Under the pieces are notes generated by a model. The model had not been told where the DNA came from. It made no database searches and worked only from the letters and a program-made list of their open reading frames with translations. A DNA stretch of 64,000 nucleotides from Podospora pseudoanserina (taxonomy: Eukaryota > Ascomycota > Sordariomycetes > Sordariales > Podosporaceae): assembly GCF_035222485.1 (NCBI RefSeq), contig NC_085923.1, positions 744,001 through 808,000 on the forward strand, read 5' to 3'. Positions 53,704 through 64,000 of this stretch are shown here, in pieces. Numbering within the stretch: the first letter of the stretch is position 1; every line of letters starts with the position of its first letter. Both the position numbers and the translations under genes were made by a program.

Positions 53704-56203
53704 CTAAACAAGCTTGACTATCTTCCTGGGGCCGCTAGCTACAACGGCGCTTCCATTCATGACACCATGAACATAGCAATCTCTAACAAACTCCCAACCG
53801 CCGTTCACCGTCTCCCACGAACGAAGAACATACGGCGTTGGGGCCCCATCGATCAGCCACACAGCATCACCGGGTTTTGCATGTCTCAAGGATGAGACAC
53901 ACATAGCCATTCCGTGTTACCGCGACCTTCCTTCCCCGCCAAGCTCTGGATATGAGTTCACTATATCTGCGTCTCGCCATCATGCCTTCAATATAGTCGT
54001 CCTCAGCTGGTGGTTCCCTCGATTGGTTTCCACCAGTCGATACATCTTCTCGTACAGCCTCATGGTTAGCAGCCACCGGTCGTAAAGGCCGCGAACTGAA
54101 TCTGGGGCAGGCCATTCTGTCTCAGTGCGATCGCCAATCAGCAATCTGATGAAGACATCCTCTATCGAGGTGGGCTCCGCACTCTTTCGGTACCTATCAA
54201 CAGCCTGACTCGACGACATGACCATTTCCCGAGAAGCCTTGAACACCCTGGCGAGCTTAGCATCGAGTCAAGGGGCGTGAGGTGGCGCAAGCTCGGCGAC
54301 GAGGTCCAGTTCCGCTCCTCGAAGAACCAAAGGACCGTTAGCAAACGAGGGGAGATCCAGAACGTTGGGAGTCCCACCCGCGCGGTAAGGGGGTTGACCA
54401 GAGATGCACCCAAGGGGTTCAGCATGACGAGCAAGGCTCCAGTCCGGTACCCACGATTGAGGACATTGTAATGCATTGACATCGATGCACCCTGTCCCTG
54501 CATGTGACAACAGCTCGAAAAGACCACCCTCTTCAATCATTCGCAGTGCAGCATCCAAATACACCTCATTGGTGTTCTTGGAGTAGTTGGGTTGCGTGAA
54601 ACGACTGCCTTCGCCTTTGGCGGCGAGCCCATGGACTCCAAAAACCTTGTCCCGCAGATCACTTGCTCTGAGTAGATGGGCCGTCGACATGACATCTTTG
54701 AATTGCGGCAGTCCCTTTCCCACAACGCGTCTTACTCTCCAGTGCTGCATGCAACATACAGTGCCAGCATGGAAAATTCCGCAGAGTCATTTTGTTCTTC
54801 CAGCAATCTGTACTCTGCGTCCACTCCAATGCTATCCGGAGACGAACATTTGATTCAACAATCGCAAGCGCTCGATAGAAGTCGTCCCAGTTGCAACACA
54901 TCCGTCCATACATGACACGAGCCTCGGAAGCGAGAACAGCTTCCTGGACCACCCAGATGCGCTCGAACCACTCATGCTCGAGGAGATGCATAAGCGGAAG
55001 TCAGCAGGCAGTGAAGCGATACTTGCCCGCCTCCCGATATGCCTTGAGATTGTCCCTTGTAAACGAAGTGTTGATGCGAAGCTGGTCAATCAGGCGGAAG
55101 GCAAGGGTGGCCAAGACACTCTTTAGTATCCTGTCGAAAGAATCAACTTCCGTGATCCGCTTCGGCAACCAGCGAATGACCCGGTTCAGCGTTGTCCAGC
55201 TCATCTCTCTCGAAGGTGAGCCAAGCCAGATGGTGACCAGGGATGCGGATGAGTCAATATCTCCTATCAAGTACACCTGGTACGACTTTTCGTTTTCCGA
55301 GAGCTGGTCAATGCAGATTGAGTCTATCCAGATCAATCGCGGGAGGAGAGTAAATCGGAGGTCTCCAAGAAGCTCAAAGACATTGGGCGCGACGCGCAAT
55401 GTGCAGTCACTGACGATTATGTGCTCGCCGTCATCTCTCTCGGCTTGGGCCCATCTGTATGAGATCGCCTCAAAAGGTGGGGCCGATTTGAGCTCACCTT
55501 CGAACAAATTGCATGACATAGCCTTGTGGCGGTGGCCAAGATGAACCAATAAAAGTCGGATGGTGGTCTTCTCTGGAGATAAGGGAGTATAAGTGTATAG
55601 CGGCAATTTGGGTTGACTTGGTCGATAAGCGTGGGCTCTTCGCTGATGATGAGCCTTGTTGTACCTCCAGTAGACGTTAATGATATGCTCCGGAACTATC
55701 CCACTCAACGCCCCCCGCCCCCAGCCTCCACAAGAAGCACACCTCGACCTGAAACCACTCAAAAACCCGCTGGAGACGCAGCTTGTAAGCGAGGGGTACC
55801 AAGATAAAGGTCCAATACGCTTTGATTTCGAGATCGTGAAAGAAGATTACCGGGAACCTGACAAGCCAAAGCCTTCCAACCAGCGAATCACTCCAACAGT
55901 GGCTAATAGTAACGAACGCCACCCGAGCATACGGCCGGCCAGCGAGACGGCACTGTCAATCTGGGCAAAGGGATTGATGCCGTATCTCCAGTATGCATGT
56001 CCGTACGCGACGACGAGGATTGACAGTGCATATAGGGGTGGTTTTTCGGTGGCGAGCACTGGAAGAAACCACAGATAAGCGGTAAGGAACAAGGAGAGGG
56101 GCAGTTGTACTCGACGGTTGATGTGGAGGTTGTGCGTGAGAAGAAAGAAAGAAGTGGTCCCAATCCATTGCCTCTGAGTCGCTTCCAAGGTTGTCTGAAA
56201 CAT
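53704..56203 (-). pseudogene. Decayed HET-domain gene with membrane-spanning N-terminus
   Basis: The first exon (56203-55851) encodes three or four hydrophobic segments (such as LFLTAYLWFLPVLA, then ALSILVVAYGHAYW). A 102-bp intron follows (55850-55749, phase preserved). The HET domain comes next, with FEAISYRWAQAE, LIWIDSICIDQLSENEK and, further on, HEWFERIWVVQEAVLAS. Later fragments carry ASDLRDKVFGVHGLA and the C-terminal GD-x-VWLIDGAPTPYVLR with YVHGVMNG. After the HET domain starts, about five or six stops or frame changes interrupt it, so the protein cannot be complete. Intact relatives trigger the heterokaryon incompatibility cell-death reaction. The membrane part plus HET domain is a less common architecture. 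Confidence 0.72.
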
Positions 56204-56395
56204 CGTTGCGCTGCACTGTCACGTTGCAGGCAGGTTGAAAGAAGCCAAGAGAAACGAAGGCCTTAAGAGGGACTCATGGCAGGGTGGGTGAGGCTCAAAC
56301 TCCGACCAGGCAGCTGACTATGGCACCAAATGTCGTGGCGCAGCAGCCAAGCAACTGGAAACAAGTTATACACACACCTGCATCATCCATGATAT

Positions 56396-58141
56396 CTACA
56401 ACTTCGCCCGGATTTCGTCCGTCACACCGCCTGCCCTTTCAGCTCTAAACACAACCTGATGCAACGCCGCCGCCTCTGGATCATCAGTCTCCTGTATCCA
56501 CGCCGACATCACATACCTCCTTCCCCCACCCACAACAACCTCAACCTGACTCCCCGGCCAAGGCGACGCCTTCCTCCACAACTCCCCAGGCAGCTGCTCC
56601 CAATAATGAATATCGCTCGCCTCCGTCCGTCCAAGAAACCACTCATACAACTCCGCTTCCTTCTCCTGCAAAAAAAGCTGCACAGCGGGCCTCTTGGCGC
56701 GCTGGTCAACCAACATCAGCAACTCCACCCTTGTACCATCTTGGAAGATGGCAAAGGCTGATATCGCCAGTACTAGCAACCGTTTGTTGGAACGGAAGAA
56801 CAAACGCCGGGTTTCGTCCCAGTGGCTCTCTGGCCGAGCTCTTCCCGGCCAGACCGTGATTTTCTCTGGGGCCCGGGGGTCTGTGGTGGTGGTGAGATGT
56901 TGGAGTGGAAAGGCGATTGCATCCACCGGTGAGGTTATATTCAGTGGTTGGGTAGCGGTATCGTCCAGCTGGATATAAAAGCTTCTTCTGCAGGTTGTCA
57001 GCAGAACAGAACCTTCTGGCTCGGATAGCACTCGTAAGGGGCAGTTTCTGCGGACGAAGAAGTCGGGGCCGTTTTTGTTGAGGGTGATTCCCATCATTCT
57101 TCCTCGTTGGCCGGGCGGGCTGGATCGGGGTTTTATCTCCCCTAGACCGAGGAAATAATGCAGGCCTTGGTCTGGTTTGCCGATGTCTTCTTGTGTTAGA
57201 CGGAGGAGGGAGGAGGTGATACGCAGGCCTTTGTTGGTGACGATGTACTCTGGGTTGATGGAGGCGCTCATGGCGGCGTTGCGGACGCTGAGGATGGAGA
57301 TGGTTTCGTTTTTGTTGTGGCGGGTGAAGTCGTCTGGGGAGGTGGCGAGTAAGGGGGATCCGGACCTGTGCGGTGTTGTTGAACCTAGAGAAGAAGTGAC
57401 ATGTTTGTTACTTTTCTGCCAAGCAAAGATGGTCATGTCGTTGCTTTTGCGGATAATTTCCTCTTGGAGGCGTCGAAAGGCATTTTCGCCCTCGCCGTAG
57501 ATCATAGGGAGGTTGACGTCGAAGATCCCGAGCAGACAGTACGCGACATCTTCGGGGCGGGTGGTCTGCCGGTTTGCGGCCCAGGACATGCGGTCTGCGA
57601 TGGATATTTGGCGGATGGAGGCATGGCCTGTGAGGATGTCGGCTGGGATGCCGGTGATGGATTCGAGCTTGACGATAAGACCGTCTTTGGCGCCTCGCAG
57701 GTTCCAGTCCTTGTCGTAGAACTGCACTTTCTCTGGGGCGAGCAGCTCCTGTAGGGTCCAACCACGACGGAACCATCGACAGTTTGGAAGATTGGTCTTT
57801 AGCTCTCCGGTGGCGGGAAGATCGGAAAGGTACACGAAGCAGGCGGCGGCCTGTTGATACCAGCGGAACATGGAGTTGATGCTTTCTGTCAGTTCGGCAT
57901 TGTTCATCTTGTCGATGCAGCAAGTGTCGACCCATGCCCAGTCGAGCCGCTGTTCGGCTGCTATCCTGCAGGACTCCTGTAATTTTCGGTATCCTTGTTT
58001 CGACTGCAGCGAAGGTATTTGGTCCCGGACATCTTGATGTGAGACTTCTTCTCCGTCCCAAGTGTGCGACAAGATGGCGTAGGGCGGCCGGCGGCCAAAG
58101 AACTGCTTGAAGGCGAGGGTTCGGGTATTGAGGAGACGCAT
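56396..58141 (-). CDS. HET-domain protein of the HET-E/HET-D subtype, intact
   Basis: A single exon of 581 residues. It begins with the hallmark of this HET subtype (MRLLNTRTLAFKQFFG then PPYAILSHTWDGEEVSHQD). DWAWVDTCCIDKMNNAELTE, MFRWYQQAAACFVYLSDL, FRRGWTLQELLAPEKVQFYD, PEDVAYCLLGIFDVNLPMIYGEG and a C-terminal beta-rich region follow in order. There is no NACHT or WD-repeat domain, so it is a HET-only member. The family acts in vegetative incompatibility through the HET (TIR-like) death domain. The gene appears whole and lies between a decayed HET gene and a divergent intact one, forming a local HET cluster. Confidence 0.92.
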   Translation of the reverse strand: MRLLNTRTLAFKQFFGRRPPYAILSHTWDGEEVSHQDVRDQIPSLQSKQGYRKLQESCRIAAEQRLDWAWVDTCCIDKMNNAELTESINSMFRWYQQAAACFVYLSDLPATGELKTNLPNCRWFRRGWTLQELLAPEKVQFYDKDWNLRGAKDGLIVKLESITGIPADILTGHASIRQISIADRMSWAANRQTTRPEDVAYCLLGIFDVNLPMIYGEGENAFRRLQEEIIRKSNDMTIFAWQKSNKHVTSSLGSTTPHRSGSPLLATSPDDFTRHNKNETISILSVRNAAMSASINPEYIVTNKGLRITSSLLRLTQEDIGKPDQGLHYFLGLGEIKPRSSPPGQRGRMMGITLNKNGPDFFVRRNCPLRVLSEPEGSVLLTTCRRSFYIQLDDTATQPLNITSPVDAIAFPLQHLTTTTDPRAPEKITVWPGRARPESHWDETRRLFFRSNKRLLVLAISAFAIFQDGTRVELLMLVDQRAKRPAVQLFLQEKEAELYEWFLGRTEASDIHYWEQLPGELWRKASPWPGSQVEVVVGGGRRYVMSAWIQETDDPEAAALHQVVFRAERAGGVTDEIRAKL

Positions 58142-58370
58142 GTTTGTTTGCCCGGCGCGACCTCGAGTGGATCTGAGAGGTCAACCTGGTTGGGGGAATG
58201 GGCCGGAAAATGGGGTCTGGACGAATTTTACGGAGCGTTTCCCCCGCTTCTATCACGTATGGAAATGTTGGGCTCAGCCTCAGCTAATTGTCAGCCAGAA
58301 TCGAGGAACCTCTTATTGGCTGGGATCGGAGGCAGCCGATTTGTGCGTACCTTAGCTTCGAGGTTGTCAA

Positions 58371-60572
58371 ATGGCGATAGCAACGAGCCACATGAACGCT
58401 GAAAGCTCATACTCACGATCAACAATGAGACAGTCGAATCATTCCAGCTCCCGGCCTCTTTGCGGGATATGTCGAGAAATATCACTGGATCAAATGGGCG
58501 TGTCGGATGACCGCAAGATGCAGCGTCACCAGCCTACCTACCTCGCCCTGAAACAATCCATGGACCATGGATGTGTGCTTTGTCGCTTTATCTGGCACGC
58601 CCTGGGGCAAAGCAATTCGCGAGAGGGGGACCGAGGAAGTGACGTTCTAGCTCACGTGTCCGAGAAATATCCCGGCAGAGAGATCTCTCTTGTCGTTTGG
58701 CCGGGCGTTACCCCAACAGGATATTTGGATCGCATCCAGATCATCACATCTGGGGAGATCCCTGATGCGGATACTGACGATGAGGATGGTGATGATGGGC
58801 CCGCTGATCCGAGCATGCACCCCGACCATCAGTTCGCTTTGTCTGGGGTGCTTGACATTTTCGCATATGCAGGTATGAAAGTGTAGTGTCTCAATCAACT
58901 GAGAATTTGACTGACTGTCTGCCAAGATGACCCTGCTGCGAACCACGGTGGTGTCACTGGTCGACCGTTGCCGATGACAGACGGCAGTTCAAACGATGAC
59001 TTTGCGTTTGCCACTCAATGTCTTCAAAAATGTCTGAGCAATCACTCCGGGTGTGGTCGACGAGACGAGATTCCACGTCTCCCTACTCGAGTTCTTGACC
59101 TCGGACCATTTGATGGTTCTCGGGTGCCTTACCTGCTACATACTGCTGGTCGACAGGGTCAATATAGCGCATTGAGCCATTGTTGGGGTGGCCATGTGCC
59201 AATTACAACGACGAGTGACAATATTGAGGAACATACGAAAGCCATTTCCAACCTGCCTCCGACCTTCAGAGATGCAGCCCGTATTTCGCGGAGGCTAGGA
59301 ATTCGATATCTGTGGATTGACTCGTTGTGCATTCTCCAAGACTCCAAAGAGGACTGGGAGAAGGAATCAGCCATGATGGGAGAGATTTACAAACACAGCG
59401 TGCTGACAATAGCCGCAAGAGCAGCCAGAAATGCCCGGGATGGCTGTTTCATCACAAGACACCGTGATGTCCCAGCATGTCGACTCGAGTACCGAAGCCC
59501 GGACGATCAGTTGGTGGGCAGCATCTACGTTCGGGATCCCACATTCGAAATTGAACGTCTGACACAGACACCCCTTGACAGCCGTGGTTGGGTACTGCAG
59601 GAAAAGCTCCTGTCGCCTCGCATACTTTACTACGGAGCTCAGCAGCTGTACTGGGAGTGCAGACATACCTCGATCCGCCAAGATGGGAAATACCATTACA
59701 TCCAACAAGACGCTGTGCAACCTGCCATGTGGAAGGAAAGGATGGACATATTTGCGCCATACCAGTCCGTATACCCCAACTTCAACAGAATACCACCAGA
59801 CTGGACCGAAGCAAAGCATGAGCTCGCAGCGAGGATGAGACAGTGGTACAATTTAGTTGAGGAGTACAGCGGGCGCCAGCTCTCTTTTCATACCGACAAG
59901 CTGCCTGCCATAGCTGGCATTGCCAAGGAATGGGCCAAGTCTGTTGACTTGTTTTACATTGCTGGACTCTGGCGAGAGGACATTCTGGCGGGACTTCTCT
60001 GGTACGGAGGGAAAACGGCAACGAATCCCCCGGCCTCGAGTACACTGCCGTCCTGGTCTTGGGCGCGCTACAGTGGCAAGGTCAGCTTTTGGGCCGCTCG
60101 CGATTCCACCTTTGGGTTTTCGGATTACTCTTGTGAGTTTGTCGACCTGTCTTTCCGTGCGAGTGGTGCACTGGGAAACTACGGCGATGTAGTGGGAGCA
60201 AAGCTGGAGCTACGAGGGCGTATTCTTCCTGTGCGTCACGCGACGAGAATAAGTCTGGGGAAGAACTTCATTGTTGGACCGAATATCTTTGGTTATGGTG
60301 GGGAGCAGATTGGGGTGGCCACTTTTGATGTCGCCCCCTCAACATTCGATGCGCTATTTGTTCTGCTTGTCTATGCTGGTGTCGGCAACGTAGGATATGG
60401 CGCTTATTATGCAGCAGGTCTACTCATCTTGCCTGTGCCGACAGAGCAGGGCACTTTTATGAGGGTGGGCTATGTCAATATGGAGAAGGGACATGGAGAG
60501 GGCTGGTGGGACACAAGATCGGCGGCTGATTATTTTGAGCATATCCCGACGAGGACGTTGTTCTTGATATAG
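58371..60572 (+). CDS. HET-domain protein, intact
   Basis: Two exons, 58371-58872 and 58927-60572 (54-bp intron), encode 715 residues. The N-terminal region has a Cys pattern (LCGICREIS, HGCVLCRFIWHAL) typical of HET proteins that start with a CxxC segment. The HET domain has YSALSHCWGGHVP, LGIRYLWIDSLCILQDSKEDW, EIYKHSVLTIAARAA, LDSRGWVLQEKLLSPRILYY and QQLYWECR. The C-terminal part has LPAIAGIAKEWAK, GLWREDILAGLLWYG and LPSWSWARYSGKVSFW. The acceptor and donor join frames exactly. It is divergent from the intact HET-E-type gene with a 229-bp shared promoter region, so the two may be co-expressed. Confidence 0.93.
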
Positions 60573-60815
60573 AACGGACTCGGAATGCATTACGACAATC
60601 ATCAAGAGGAGGCGGCTCTTTGAGATCTGATCGGTAGCTTGGCACCTTCCCGCCATCAAGAAAACCGGCGATTTTATCCGCATTTACCCACCTTCTCCAA
60701 CCTCCACGTCGTCGCTTCCACCCGCTGGTCAAACTATATCCCAACGTCATATCTTGGCTCAAGAACTTCACACTTCAACATTTCCGCCCAACAGCCCAGC
60801 TTCGATGGATCCACC

Positions 60816-62128
60816 ATGCCTGTGCTCTTTGGTCACCGGTACCTGGCTCTCATAGTTGTTGTTGTCCTGGTGGTGTTTTGGTTCTTTGGGCCGCAGGGTC
60901 TGCAGTCTGATGGCGGCATTCACTACCCGCGAGTACAGGGCAAGGCCTTCTCCGACGTTCTGAATTCCACACTTGGTGTAAGTATTGCACTGCCACCTGA
61001 CACTCTTGCCCCCAGGGCAGCTGGCTGATATTCTGAACAGTTCCAGGAGATATTCGTCATCAACCTCCCAGAGAGATCAGACAGACGCGATGCCATGACT
61101 TTGGCCGCTGCTTTGACGAGGCTTGACGTCAAATGGATCGACGGTATTGACGGCAAGGACGTGCCTGAGAGGGTTCTACCAGGTGACAGCTGGGACAAGA
61201 AGATCTCAAAGGGAAATAAGGGGTCCTGGAGGGCGCATATGAATGCGTTGCAGCGGTGGGCTTATATTACTTCCCTTGGATGGAAATGTTCATTCTGATA
61301 TATGATGACAGCGTTGTGCAAGATAACTTAACCAGCGCCCTTATCCTCGAAGACGACGCAGACTGGGACATCCGGCTCAAAGAACAGATGCAAGTTTTTG
61401 CTCAGGCTGCGAGAGCCTTCACTCAACCAGCCCCGAGAACGAGATCGACGCTTGCAGACACCGAGGGCCGTTCCGAACTCTCGGTCTCTCAGATACCGAT
61501 AAATCTTCGCTCGCGCCTTACACCGTACGGGGACAGCTGGGATGTCCTGTGGTTGGGTCATTGCGGCACGGAATTTCCATCTGCCTCTACTATTGTCGCC
61601 CACAAAAGCAAAACGCCAACAATGAACAGAGTCCCGTTGTTGCGAGTTACCATCCCCAGCGATGTCACCGTGCCTGATGCCAAGCATCTGAAGGCGCATC
61701 CCTTTGCCCTCCAAGACTCGCTTGCCAAAGAGTACGCACCCCACACGAGAGTCGTGCATGCCTCGGACAAGACAACGTGCACCCAAGCATACGCTGTCAG
61801 TCAACAAGGTGCTCGGAAGTTGCTATACCAGTTCGGGTTGAAGACGTTGACGGCAGGGTGGGATTTGATGCTGGGGGACTGGTGTGATGGACTTTATCCT
61901 CGAGAGACCGGGAACCGACCGGTTTGCGTTACTGTGCAGCCTCCGCTGTTCAGTCATCACTATGGCAAGGGGGCAGCTTCGGATATCACGGCGCCTGGGG
62001 GTGGGTTTGTGAATAAGGATAAGGAGATGACGCCGTATGTGAGGTTGAGTGTGAGGGTGAATATGGAGAGGTTGGTGCAGGGTGTGGGGATGGGGGATTT
62101 AATTGATCAGTGGGAGGATGCGGAATGA
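60816..62128 (+). CDS. Glycosyltransferase family 25 protein, Golgi type II membrane
   Basis: Three exons, 60816-60977, 61041-61255 and 61312-62128, encode 397 residues. One membrane helix (about 8-28) gives type II topology. The GT25 core has EIFVINLPERSDRRDAMTLA, WIDGIDGKDV and GNKGSWRAHMNALQRVV, with ALILEDDADWD as the metal/nucleotide-sugar DxD-type site. TAGWDLMLGDWC and a C-terminal segment VQPPLFSHHYGKGA follow. The second intron has an unusual GTGGGC donor but removes a stop and restores the family sequence across the join. GT25 enzymes transfer galactose or other hexoses to proteins or glycans; the acceptor here is unknown. An in-frame ATG at 60639 adds 59 polar residues and is less likely. 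Confidence 0.87.
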
Positions 62129-62385
62129 GATGGATATCTGATCAAGAATGGTTCAAGATGGGTGCGAGCACTTGGGCTTTGACGTAATATTACCATGTTA
62201 TTGGTCTTGAGTCGAGATGGCAGAAAAATGAAATCTTGCTAGGCCAGCTACCAGATACCCGTATGTACCTCATGGCCGCATTGTGGGTAACATATTCAGA
62301 TAGATATTTTCACCGCCCACTTCCAACGGTTTAAGCAGTGAGAGCTCTGGAGCGACATCGAGCCATGGAATCCATGGAGAGGTGT

Positions 62386-63476
62386 TCAGTCTGTATCCAC
62401 CCCCCTCCACTTCCAAGCAAACATGATGGTTCCACCGCTACACATTGGTCAGTATCATGGGTGGTCCTTGCGATGTCGTGTTGATGCACTTACCAAGGAT
62501 ACCCGCCCTTCAGAAACAACGGACCCTCTTTCTCATCCACAACGCCACCAAACACCCTCAGCGCATCATCTCTTGTACGGCGGGAGTGAAACTCGACTCT
62601 GACGTAAGTCTCGTCCGGATTCTTGTGAATGAGAGTGGTAGAGAAGACTCCCATGGCCTTGCCCATTATATAGCCGCGGCCGTGGTCACCTTTCCACTCC
62701 TCAAAGGTAGGCTCGCTGAGAGGGCCGAGGAGGAGGACGTCTGGCTGCTCGGCATCACCATCAAACGGGTAGGGTGGGATGGTACGGGTGCTGTAGAAGT
62801 TGGGTGCCACAGGCTGGGTATTGAACAGTGAGGGTATGCCGAACCATTCGTAGAGGGCGTCGATTGGGGCGGTCGTAGCATTGAGAGAGTTAGACTGCTC
62901 CATGGTGACGGGCACTTGCTCATCACTGAGACTGTCGGTAGTCTCAGCCATACCCAGACCCCCTTCAACATTGTTACTGCCCATCTCCTCAAAATCAAGT
63001 AAATCACCCTCTTCTGTCCCCTCTTCATCATCAGTGTCCTTGTTGCTGGTATCGGGCGTCCAAATCACCATCTCCATCCCGCTTGATCTTTCCGTCTCAA
63101 CCCCCCCCTTATCACCTTCTTCCTCAACAACAGGAGCACTATCCACCACCACCCCAAAGAAAAGTTGCATCCCTGTCAAGACCGCTGCCTTGTTCTTGGC
63201 GGCTTTCAACGCTCCTTCCTGCAGCCCGTACTCGCGGCCTTTGTTCCAGGATTCTTTGAGCTGCTTGTCGATTTGAGTGTTGTCGGAGGAAGGAGCGTTG
63301 GTGAGGGCAGTGGTGTCGTGTTGGGTGTTGAGGAAATTAAAGGGTGTGAGATCGGGAGTCGAAGAGAGGGTTGGAAGGACGGTGGGAGGGGGTTTGATGA
63401 GTTGGGCTATGTCACCCCATACTGGGTCGATGGGGGGGTAGAGGGAGAGGATGGGGTGGTTGTGGAGAGTGGTCAT
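62386..63476 (-). CDS. Hypothetical protein, acidic linker and C-terminal folded region
   Basis: Two exons, 63476-62494 and 62437-62386 (56-bp intron), encode about 344 residues. Features in order are a Pro-rich start, a Lys-rich helix (GREYGLQEGALKAAKNKAA, then a hydrophobic TGMQLFFGVVVD), an acidic linker full of Asp/Glu, and a C-terminal part (ALYEWFGIPSLF, then YIMGKAMGVFSTTLIHKN and VRVEFHSRRTRDDALRVF). No family is recognised. The frame stays open upstream to 63644 and beyond through an 18-bp minisatellite that would encode repeated QPPSFF, so the true start may be 63644 with the repeat in the protein. Both starts are kept open. Confidence 0.7.
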
Positions 63477-63512
63477 TTTGGGGTTGCTGATGTAGATTGG
63501 TGGTGGAAGAAA

Positions 63513-63602
63513 GGATGGTGGTTGAAAAAAGGATGGTGGTTGAAAAAAGGATGGTGGTTGAAAAAAGGATGGTGGTTGAAAAAAGGATGGTGGTTGAAGA
63601 GA
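63513..63602. repeat. 18-bp minisatellite, five copies
   Basis: Unit GGATGGTGGTTGAAAAAA; four near-perfect copies and a fifth diverged at its end. Read on the minus strand it encodes QPPSFF per unit, in phase with the neighbouring hypothetical gene. The unit length is a multiple of three, so copy number changes would not break the frame if translated. Confidence 0.9.
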
Positions 63603-63644
63603 CGATGATGGGCAGTGGTGTGAGTATCGAGGGCCGGGGGGCAT

Positions 63645-64000
63645 TGGGTTGAACTGACGGGGTGGAAGAAATAATAGCTGAGGGATTATACGGTGGAAGG
63701 ATGGGAAAATAAGCATAGAGAAGCTAGGGAAGGTGGAGACGGGGCCTGCTTCGTTTGAGGATCGCCCATTTTTGACTGCTTTTCCTGGAGCTGTATCATG
63801 TGTTGGGACTCAGATGAGGGACTTTTTTGCTTCTCAGGGACGATGAGAGCAGAGAGACATTTTGCCATCTGGTTCTTGCCAAATATTCTGGGAAAAATGG
63901 CAAGATGCGATGCTGGGCAGAGAAGGCTGTTGCAGCACTTCCAAGGTTAGCTGTCCACCAAGAGATTTCGTTTCATGTCTAGGGAGATGATGAGTTTCAG
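63645..64000. other. Right end of the window, no gene seen
   Basis: Presumed promoter of the minus-strand hypothetical gene. No coding frame or repeat is supported. Confidence 0.5.

Noticed and set aside
33195-55003. Idea that TGA is recoded, because several breaks are in-frame TGA codons
   Set aside because: The decayed genes also carry TAA and TAG stops and frame shifts, and intact genes here end at TGA normally. Ordinary decay explains it.
61256-61311. Reading the GT25 gene without its second intron because the donor is GTGGGC
   Set aside because: Without splicing, the frame ends 18 codons later. Splicing restores the family sequence across the join, so the weak donor is accepted.
1-64000. 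Transposons, retroelements, CRISPR arrays or rRNA/tRNA genes
   Set aside because: I saw no terminal inverted or long terminal repeats, transposase or polymerase motifs, spaced arrays or structural RNA signatures. Old, heavily decayed elements could still be missed by eye.

Overview
The window is nuclear DNA of a filamentous ascomycete, most likely a Sordariomycete (Sordariales-like). The reasons are short introns of about 55-100 bp with GTRNGT donors and CTRAC-type branch sites, many HET-domain genes, small secreted cysteine-rich proteins, CA/GT microsatellites, and fungal family members throughout. The species is inferred from these traits, not identified.

The left third (1-24.4 kb) is the main result. 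It holds what looks like a complete but re-ordered galactosaminogalactan (GAG) locus, the exopolysaccharide system known from Aspergillus fumigatus. From left to right: a giant multi-pass membrane protein that I assign by context to the Gt4c glycosyltransferase (minus, running off the left edge); a UDP-glucose/UDP-GlcNAc 4-epimerase (uge3-like, plus) with Cys at the substrate-gating position; a small 8-cysteine secreted protein (minus) that is not one of the known GAG genes; a GH135/spherulin-4 hydrolase (sph3-like, minus); a membrane-anchored GH114 endo-alpha-1,4-polygalactosaminidase (ega3-like, minus); and a CE18 polysaccharide deacetylase (agd3-like, plus). Together these would make UDP-GalNAc, polymerise and export the chain, trim it and partly deacetylate it. 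A 4.65 kb gap separates gt4c from uge3, and a 2.2 kb divergent promoter separates ega3 from agd3.

25-34 kb holds a hypothetical gene, a convergent pair of lactate dehydrogenase-like and phosphoenolpyruvate synthase genes (a lactate-to-PEP module, the second probably of bacterial origin), an Rds1-like ferritin-fold protein, and a secreted protein whose stop codon is followed by more open frame.

35.5-42.8 kb is a graveyard of immune-type genes: a decayed 5'-truncated ankyrin/NLR-like gene (minus) and, facing it, a decayed subtilisin-like S8 protease gene (plus).

43.5-53.2 kb carries ordinary accessory metabolism: a Cys-tail small protein, a GMC alcohol oxidase-like enzyme, a small mitochondrial-type protein, a broken GNAT gene, a hemerythrin-like protein, a heme-thiolate peroxygenase and a zinc alcohol dehydrogenase.

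53.7-60.6 kb is a HET cluster: one decayed gene with a membrane N-terminus and two intact genes. It is followed by a GT25 glycosyltransferase and a hypothetical gene with an 18-bp minisatellite. Exon models were built by hand from splice motifs and reading-frame continuity. No database search was possible.
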